The translations under genes were made by a program, and so were the position numbers. From contig NZ_MUZV01000006.1 of NCBI RefSeq assembly GCF_002000025.1, positions 62,001-126,000 of the forward strand: DNA of 64,000 bases. Reading direction: 5' to 3'. Shown here in pieces: positions 56,931 to 64,000 of the stretch. The first letter of the stretch is position 1. Every line of letters starts with the position of its first letter. The notes under the pieces were generated by a model. It was not told where the DNA came from. It did not search any database and saw only the letters and a list, made by a program, of their open reading frames with translations. Source of the stretch: Cognaticolwellia aestuarii (GTDB lineage Bacteria > Pseudomonadota > Gammaproteobacteria > Enterobacterales > Alteromonadaceae).

Positions 56931-57233
56931 TTAAATAATAGGATTATGAACAGTAACTAGCTTAGTGCCATCTAAAAAGGTCGCCTCTACTTGTACTTCT
57001 GTAATTAACTCAGCAACCCCTGTCATCACTTGTTCTCGGGTTAATAGCGTGCGACCGTAATCCATCATTTGTGCCACGGTTTTTCCATCTCGAGCCCCTT
57101 CGACAATTTCCATGGAGATATAAGCCATGGCTTCGGGGTAATTCAATTTCACACCTCGATTCAATCGTCGCTCAGCCAACAGTGCAGCAGTAAATAACAA
57201 TAGCTTGTCTTTTTCTCTTGGTAATAAATCCAT
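56931..57233 (-). CDS. ureA: Urease subunit gamma
   Basis: The product has 100 residues: [39 protein letters not shown] and [14 protein letters not shown] are the family's signatures. First structural gene, 49 bp after ureD; ureB follows after 64 bp. Confidence 0.97.
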   Translation of the reverse strand: MDLLPREKDKLLLFTAALLAERRLNRGVKLNYPEAMAYISMEIVEGARDGKTVAQMMDYGRTLLTREQVMTGVAELITEVQVEATFLDGTKLVTVHNPII

Positions 57234-57282
57234 AATTCACTCTTTTTTTTAAAAGTTACCGTACTGGCCCGATACAAAGCCT

Positions 57283-58209
57283 TTAGGTATGCCAAATACG
57301 AGGAATGCTTGCTACTTTATTCAAATATAACGGCCTTAAAATCTGCCATAACTGTATGAAAAGCGCTTTACATTGCTCTGCTTGTTGGCCCAAATAACGT
57401 ATGATCAATAACCGACGTACTTGACTAACACTGATATTATCATCGGCCTTTTCGCTGATAATATGCTCACGTAATTGCACGATTAGTGTCTTAAGTTCGT
57501 CATCATCAAATTGCCCTAAGGGCGCATAAGCTAGAAAAGTGCCAAAAACAGATTGATGATTCAAGCCAGCAATATGTTGATGTACTTTATTTTCTGGTTT
57601 AATAACGATTCTATCGTGATAAATTAGTGTGTTTTGACAATAAACGCGATTTAACTGGCTATAACGACCATGTTTAAAAGGCTGCCCTGATGATGGCAAG
57701 CCTAAACAAGTAATATCCCAGCCCAAATAAGCACTATCATTTTGCAAATGTACGTCTACAGTATTAAAACCATCTGCTCCTTCATAAACGATGGTTTCTA
57801 ATGGAAAATTCTCGCATTTTGCACAGGCTGCTAAATAAAACTTACAATGCTGCACTTGTTTTGAATCACCGATCGCATGATCTTCTCGAGCGCGATAAAA
57901 ACGGTTAGCGCCTGGTGTCGTTATTAAGCTATGTGCTTGACGCTTTACGGCAATGTTGATATGTAGTTCATCACCAGACACTATGCCTGCTGGCGGGTGC
58001 AGCAAATAAATATGTGCGCAATCTCGTCCTTCTGGATAAAATGCTTTTTGTACACTTAATGGACCATATCGCTCTGTACGAGTAAGCTGAGTACCACTTG
58101 GTGTCAAACTAAAGGTTAACGATAAACTGGCGAACCATGAGTTTTTCAGCTCTTGCTCGCTGTCGTTGTTGATTGCTTTTTCTATTATCATAGGGATTTT
58201 ATTAAACAA
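57283..58209 (-). CDS. ureD: Urease accessory protein UreD (UreH)
   Basis: The product has 308 residues: RTERYGPLSVQKAFYPEG and HPPAGIVSGDELHINI are the UreD hallmarks, with TTPGANRFYRA in the middle. It begins the ureDABCEFG cluster and scaffolds nickel insertion. It starts 25 bp after the stop of the antiporter gene upstream, which suggests co-transcription. Confidence 0.95.
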   Translation of the reverse strand: MFNKIPMIIEKAINNDSEQELKNSWFASLSLTFSLTPSGTQLTRTERYGPLSVQKAFYPEGRDCAHIYLLHPPAGIVSGDELHINIAVKRQAHSLITTPGANRFYRAREDHAIGDSKQVQHCKFYLAACAKCENFPLETIVYEGADGFNTVDVHLQNDSAYLGWDITCLGLPSSGQPFKHGRYSQLNRVYCQNTLIYHDRIVIKPENKVHQHIAGLNHQSVFGTFLAYAPLGQFDDDELKTLIVQLREHIISEKADDNISVSQVRRLLIIRYLGQQAEQCKALFIQLWQILRPLYLNKVASIPRIWHT

Positions 58210-58234
58210 ACCTGATGCAAAATACAGCTTTGAA

Positions 58235-59851
58235 TTAATCTACTCCTAACGATGAAGGTAGACTTTTCTTAACTAATAACATGGCGGTTTCATGCTGAGC
58301 ATGTACAAAAGAATTGATTTTAATATCTGACATGGCTGCTTTTTCTTCTAAGGTGCTTACCTTAACAATTAAGTTAGCTTCAGGATAATAGTCCAATACT
58401 GCCTGGCAAATAATTTGTTTATTTTTTAATGTGTTAACAGTCACTATAATACTGCTTGTTTGTTCCACTTTTAATGACTCAAGCACAGGTTGTTTATCTA
58501 AGTGACCAAAGTAAGCGTTATAACCACGTTTTCTCGCCAGTAAAACATGTTGTAAATTATCGGAAATAATTAAAAAATTAACCCCTTGATGTGTTAACTC
58601 TTTCGCAACAATTCTACCGAGTATGGCAAAACCACAAACAATGGTGTGGTTGCTTACATTTACTCGGGTAATTTTGTCGGCTTCAAAAAACTCAACGACA
58701 AACAGTGCGGATATTTTATAGATATTACCCACCATAAACGGCGTTAATATCATGGATAGCACAGTGATCAATATCAAGAAACTCGCAACATTTTCTGTTA
58801 GTAGGTTTTGGCTTAACGCCAAAGCAAAAATAGCAAAGGAAAATTCGCCAACCTGGCATAAGGCTAAAGCAGATTTTATTGCTTCGCTTTTATTCGATTT
58901 TGCTCTCATCAAAAGATATATTATGAGTGCCTTTATCAGCATCACTAGCACTAATGTACCTAATACCCAATGTAGGTTACTGAGAAAGTAGAACACATCA
59001 ATTTTCGTACCGATAGAAAAGAAAAAAGCGCCAAGTAACAAGTCTTTATAGGAGGATATATCTGACTCCACTTTGATATGAAATTTAGTTTCAGCAATGA
59101 TCATACCGGCTATAAAGGCCCCTAAAGAGTATGTAAAACCTAGTTCATGAGCGATTAATGACGTACCTAAAACGATGGTAAATACTGAGCTTAAAAACAG
59201 CTCTTCCATACGAGCATTGGACGAAAAATGCAGTAACCAACTGATGATTTTTTTACCAATGGTAAACATAAAAAGAATGATGGCGCTGGCATATAACAAG
59301 GTTTTTAATAGAATATCGGTTAGCGAAAGTTCATTGTTTGATAAAAAACTCATTAACAATAAAATTGGGATCACGGCTAAATCTTGGAACACTAAAATAG
59401 CAACAGACTTTTTGCCATAGGGTGTCACAATATCTTTAGATTTTTTTAAGTAAGGTAATACGATCGCTGTAGAAGATAAACTGAATGAAAGCGCAATAAT
59501 GACGGCCGTAATTGCATCAATAGTGAAAATATAATATGCAACGAGAAAAATAACACTGGCACTGAATGCAACCTGCATAGAGCCGTTGAAAAATATCAGT
59601 TCCTTCATTTTGCCTAGTTTGGCAAATGACATTTCTAAGCCAATCGTAAACATCAGAAAAACAATGCCAAATTCACCAATTAACTCAAGAGAATGTAGGC
59701 TTGTACTGCCATTAAAGTCAAAGAAATTACTGACAATGGTACCGGTAATGATATAACCGATGATATGCGAAATAGAAAATTTAGCTAAGATGATATTTAT
59801 CACACTTGCCAGTGCTAAAGATACTGCAATAATAATCAGTATAGAGTCCAT
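58235..59851 (-). CDS. CPA2-family cation:proton antiporter with C-terminal TrkA-N domain
   Basis: The product has 538 residues with about 12 membrane helices (ending near residue 380) and a nucleotide-binding RCK/TrkA-N domain (HTIVCGFAILGRIVAKELTH). The glycine motif reads GFAILG rather than the usual GxGxxG, so NAD binding may be altered. Kef-type proteins exchange K+ (or Na+) for H+. Its place 25 bp before ureD suggests a role in pH or ion balance during urea hydrolysis, by inference. Confidence 0.87.
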   Translation of the reverse strand: MDSILIIIAVSLALASVINIILAKFSISHIIGYIITGTIVSNFFDFNGSTSLHSLELIGEFGIVFLMFTIGLEMSFAKLGKMKELIFFNGSMQVAFSASVIFLVAYYIFTIDAITAVIIALSFSLSSTAIVLPYLKKSKDIVTPYGKKSVAILVFQDLAVIPILLLMSFLSNNELSLTDILLKTLLYASAIILFMFTIGKKIISWLLHFSSNARMEELFLSSVFTIVLGTSLIAHELGFTYSLGAFIAGMIIAETKFHIKVESDISSYKDLLLGAFFFSIGTKIDVFYFLSNLHWVLGTLVLVMLIKALIIYLLMRAKSNKSEAIKSALALCQVGEFSFAIFALALSQNLLTENVASFLILITVLSMILTPFMVGNIYKISALFVVEFFEADKITRVNVSNHTIVCGFAILGRIVAKELTHQGVNFLIISDNLQHVLLARKRGYNAYFGHLDKQPVLESLKVEQTSSIIVTVNTLKNKQIICQAVLDYYPEANLIVKVSTLEEKAAMSDIKINSFVHAQHETAMLLVKKSLPSSLGVD

Positions 59852-60219
59852 ACAGCCCCTTGAGTCAACCTTATGATTTGTATCGGTAATTAAAAATTCA
59901 TATGATTAAACAATGCATATTACAGACCAGTAAATTATTTAGCCAATACAAATTAAAGACATATAAATCAGCAAGTTAAAGATATAGGATAATAACTGTT
60001 TTTATCTATGCACCTCAAGCGGCCTAAATTACAGCAAACGCACCATTAAGGTGCATTTATTAAGGTGAATTGGCTCTGATAAAAATTAAACATTATCCGT
60101 TTACCCTTGTTATAAACACTTGGACTAAAAATATTGTTAACACTACCAGTAGCGCTAAAGCTAGTGTTGCATTTAATTTAGCAGAGTTAGGAATAATGGC
60201 TGTGTTAAGAAACTAATAT

Positions 60220-60442
60220 AACCTGAATTCTGGATAATGAGTGCTTGATATTCAAGTGATTCAAAAGCTTAGGTGGCAAAGTAAATGCTATAGCAAGGTA
60301 AACATCACTAATAGACATCATCAATGCTTCATTTATGCCATTTCCAAGGCAAAACGTTTATCAATAGCGGGCTATTTATCGACGTTTTAACGCAGACAAT
60401 GGGTTAGGATTGAGCAAGTGCTGCTTATCCAGAATTCAGGTT
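60220..60442. mobile_element. MITE-like element, 223 bp, with long terminal inverted repeats
   Basis: AACCTGAATTCTGGATAA (60220-60237) and its exact reverse complement (60425-60442) bound the element; the match continues weakly into GTGCTTG/CAAGCAC-like sequence inside. No transposase is encoded, though a short minus-strand frame (LGNGINEALMMSISDVYLAI) might be the tail of one. It accounts for part of the 738-bp gap between the antiporter and serS. Confidence 0.75.
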
Positions 60443-60538
60443 AATATAGTGCTGTGTTTACAATGACTTTAGTTAATTGTTATAAAGTTTCGCGCAATGT
60501 TTATTATCAATATGATAGCCGTTAGTTTACCGGCAAAA

Positions 60539-60567
60539 AAAAATCCAATACCTCAGTATTGGATTTT
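60539..60567 (-). terminator. Intrinsic terminator of serS
   Basis: AAAAATCCAATAC-CTCA-GTATTGGATTTTT, a 13-bp stem; the minus strand ends in a T-run. It lies 23 bp after the serS stop. Confidence 0.9.
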
Positions 60568-60589
60568 TATAAAAAACAACCGTTAACGT

Positions 60590-61876
<1,287 letters not shown>

Positions 61877-61896
61877 TCACGTGTTTTCTTTATTAT

Positions 61897-62298
61897 TTAC
61901 TTGTTAAAAATAGATACAATAAACATACCTAATGCCGCTGCAAAAATACACAAACTGACATTGAGTAAAATATTTATTGTTGCTTTTAATACATCACCTT
62001 GTTGAATTAATAACAAGGTATCTAATGAGAAGGTTGAAAAAGTCGTAAATGCGCCTAAAAAGCCGATTCCGATCAATGTTCGATAAACACTAACCTCAAT
62101 TACATTCTGTTCAATTAACCCATATAGTGCTCCCATGATCAGGGAGCCGGAAATATTAACCGCCAACGTCGCAAAAGGGAATCCTTTTCCGAGCCAATTT
62201 AAAATTAATTGTGAAATATAAAAACGAAAGCTGGCCCCAAATGCACCACCTAAAGCAACAAATAAGTACAAACTGAGATTACTGATGTTATTAGTCAT
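61897..62298 (-). CDS. crcB: Fluoride exporter CrcB/Fluc
   Basis: A start at ATG 62298 gives 133 residues (an in-frame GTG lies 5 codons upstream). Four membrane helices, with [28 protein letters not shown] and [15 protein letters not shown], the conserved pore segments. It exports fluoride as a dual-topology dimer. It overlaps the rarA stop by 8 bp; no fluoride riboswitch precedes it. Confidence 0.95.
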   Translation of the reverse strand: MTNNISNLSLYLFVALGGAFGASFRFYISQLILNWLGKGFPFATLAVNISGSLIMGALYGLIEQNVIEVSVYRTLIGIGFLGAFTTFSTFSLDTLLLIQQGDVLKATINILLNVSLCIFAAALGMFIVSIFNK

Positions 62299-63646
62299 AT
62301 CGACGTTGATCACTTTGTTGGTCTAATTGCTGGAGATACTTTAGTTTTTCACGCAGTTGTTTTTCTAAGCCGCGATCAGTGGGTTGATAAAGCGTTGTAT
62401 GTGCTATTTCTTCTGGAAAATAGTTTTCACCAGCGGCAAAACCGCCGACTTCATCATGTGCATAACGATACTCACTACCATGCCCTAACGCTTTAGTTAT
62501 AGCACTGGTGGCATTTTTTAAATGTAATGGTACGTCTAAATCGCTTGTTTCTTTCGCAAGTGCTTTTGCTTGATTAAAAGCACTATATACAGCATTGCTT
62601 TTTGGCGCTAATGCCATGTAAACAGCAGCTTGTGCTATCGCGCGTTCACCTTCACTTGGCCCAACACGTGCAAAAGTATCCCATGCGTTAATGGCCAATT
62701 GCATTGCCCGAGGATCTGCGTTACCAATGTCTTCACTAGCAATAGCTAACAATCTTCTAGCGACATATAACGCATCACCGCCGCCTTGTAAAATTCGGGC
62801 ATACCAGTATAAAGCCGCATCTGGATCAGAGCCGCGTACTGACTTATGAAAGGCACTGATTAAATCATAAAAAGCATCTCCGCCTTTGTCATAAAGCGCA
62901 ATTTTATTACCCGCAACTTGAATTAACTGTGCTTTGTTCAGCCGCTGTTGGTTGTTTTCAACATCGGCAATTGCTAAACAATTTTCTAACAAGTTGAGTA
63001 ATCTTCTTGCATCGCCATTGGCTAATGCAATTAGTTGCTTTTGGGTTTCATCATCAATAATTATCTCAAGCTGCGTGTTTTTTTGTTGATAATTTATCGC
63101 CCGCTGCAAGACATTATTTAAGTTCTCAGGGCTGAGCTTTTTTAGGGTATATACACGAGCTCGCGACAAAATGGCCTGGTTAAGCTCAAAGGCTGGATTT
63201 TCAGTGGTTGCACCAATAAAAATGATGGTGCCATCTTCAATATGCGGTAAAAAAGCATCTTGTTGACTTTTGTTAAAACGATGTACTTCATCAACAAACA
63301 GTACCGTTCTACGCTGTTGATGTATTGCACGGTCTTTAGCATTTTCGATCGCTTGTCGTATGTCTTTAATGCCAGAAGTTACCGCGGAAACACGCTCTAT
63401 ATCGGCGTTGGCATGATTAGCAATAATTTCTGCAATCGTAGTTTTGCCGGTACCTGGTGGCCCCCAAAAAATAAGCGAATGAACTTTTCCTTGTTCAATG
63501 GCTAAGGGGAGTGGCATACCTTTGGCTAAAATATGTTCTTGGCCTTCATAATCAGCTAATGATTTTGGCCGCAGTTTTGCCGCTAGCGGCTTAAAACTGT
63601 CATCTTCAGCAAATGCTAAATCAAGTGAGCCATTAGCGTTGGTCAT
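62291..63646 (-). CDS. rarA: Replication-associated recombination protein A (MgsA/WRNIP1 family)
   Basis: The product has 451 residues. AAA+ motifs: Walker [16 protein letters not shown], Walker [21 protein letters not shown], sensor [18 protein letters not shown]. RarA acts at stalled replication forks. The start overlaps the end of lolA by 14 bp. Confidence 0.96.
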   Translation of the reverse strand: MTNANGSLDLAFAEDDSFKPLAAKLRPKSLADYEGQEHILAKGMPLPLAIEQGKVHSLIFWGPPGTGKTTIAEIIANHANADIERVSAVTSGIKDIRQAIENAKDRAIHQQRRTVLFVDEVHRFNKSQQDAFLPHIEDGTIIFIGATTENPAFELNQAILSRARVYTLKKLSPENLNNVLQRAINYQQKNTQLEIIIDDETQKQLIALANGDARRLLNLLENCLAIADVENNQQRLNKAQLIQVAGNKIALYDKGGDAFYDLISAFHKSVRGSDPDAALYWYARILQGGGDALYVARRLLAIASEDIGNADPRAMQLAINAWDTFARVGPSEGERAIAQAAVYMALAPKSNAVYSAFNQAKALAKETSDLDVPLHLKNATSAITKALGHGSEYRYAHDEVGGFAAGENYFPEEIAHTTLYQPTDRGLEKQLREKLKYLQQLDQQSDQRRYD

Positions 63647-64000
63647 CTAAATAAACACCTTCAGGGACAGTAAACGTAAATAAACTCGTATCAGGCTTTT
63701 CATTATGGTTTGACAGTGTGATCACACTGAGTTGCCCTGTGGCATCAAGAATATTAAAAGCAGACAATTCAACATTGTTAACGTCTTCAGCAAAAGTTAG
63801 CTCTAAGCTTTTAACGCGAGCATTGTCATTGTTGGCACTGATCAAATACCGATTATCCGCTAATTGACTCACGTTATAATCTCGCCATAACTTTTCGTCA
63901 TTACTCGTGATCAATAAAATGGGCGTATTAGCGATCGCATTTGCCAAAGAGTACACGCTAACCTGTTCAACAAAAGGATCATAAAACCATAAATTGCTAC
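63633..64000 (-). CDS. lolA: Outer-membrane lipoprotein carrier protein LolA (3' part, runs off the window)
   Basis: The frame is open to the right edge: [20 protein letters not shown] lies across 63957-64000, then NTPILLI and the end [16 protein letters not shown], typical of LolA C termini. The signal peptide and first half lie beyond 64000. LolA carries lipoproteins across the periplasm. The order lolA-rarA-crcB-serS is common in the group. Confidence 0.93.
   Translation of the reverse strand, partial: SNLWFYDPFVEQVSVYSLANAIANTPILLITSNDEKLWRDYNVSQLADNRYLISANNDNARVKSLELTFAEDVNNVELSAFNILDATGQLSVITLSNHNEKPDTSLFTFTVPEGVYLDDQR

Noticed and set aside
62298-62320. Fluoride riboswitch before crcB
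   Set aside because: crcB overlaps the rarA stop codon, leaving no leader for a riboswitch.

Overview
The window is AT-rich DNA from a marine gammaproteobacterium. The core genes are typical of the Alteromonadales, most likely Colwelliaceae (Colwellia/Thalassotalea-like). This rests on gene content and order: bioA divergent from bioBFCD, lolA-rarA-crcB-serS, yeaC next to a DUF349 protein, a 67-kDa-type SppA, and an AGCS symporter. It also rests on many exported lipoproteins and on small repeat elements. No rRNA, tRNA or CRISPR array was seen.

The left third (about 1-20,300) is accessory. It starts with two exported enzymes on the minus strand: a calcineurin-like phosphoesterase lipoprotein broken by a frameshift, and an amidohydrolase lipoprotein. 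Next come a Fic protein, several unknown genes, a 44-residue protein too short for usual gene finders, a Cys/His protein with an internal duplication, and a CoiA-like nuclease. From 9,657 to 18,598 lies a defence island on the plus strand. It holds a WYL regulator of the BrxR/CapW type, the tail of an hsdS gene, two overlapping DUF262 genes (the second with a DUF1524 HNH domain), and the head of an hsdR gene. The hsdS and hsdR stumps show that a type I restriction system once enclosed the DUF262 pair. After this comes a tightly coupled trio: a DUF3696-like ABC-type ATPase (frameshifted here), a TOPRIM-like protein and a third DUF262 protein. A tyrosine integrase at 18,969-20,210 closes the island, preceded by a repeat-rich segment.

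The middle (21,000-34,500) is mostly housekeeping and envelope genes: a beta-CASP RNase-like MBL protein, YghU, a degenerate EAL-HDOD protein, an NPP-type phosphodiesterase, a phosphoribosyltransferase, an M28 peptidase lipoprotein, a TPR lipoprotein, an orphan HicB-type antitoxin and PepE. Between them are a decayed lipoprotein gene, about 1.5 kb without genes, and a 266-bp MITE-like element.

The right part (34,500-64,000) is core genome: biotin synthesis, AsnS, a YdjA-type nitroreductase, SppA, AnsA, DUF349/YeaC, the alanine symporter and an M14 carboxypeptidase. A complete urease cluster follows (ureDABCEFG), with a CPA2 antiporter 25 bp upstream of ureD and two small envelope genes downstream. 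The window ends with serS, crcB, rarA and the 3' part of lolA, which runs off the edge. Several convergent or terminal junctions carry clear intrinsic terminators.
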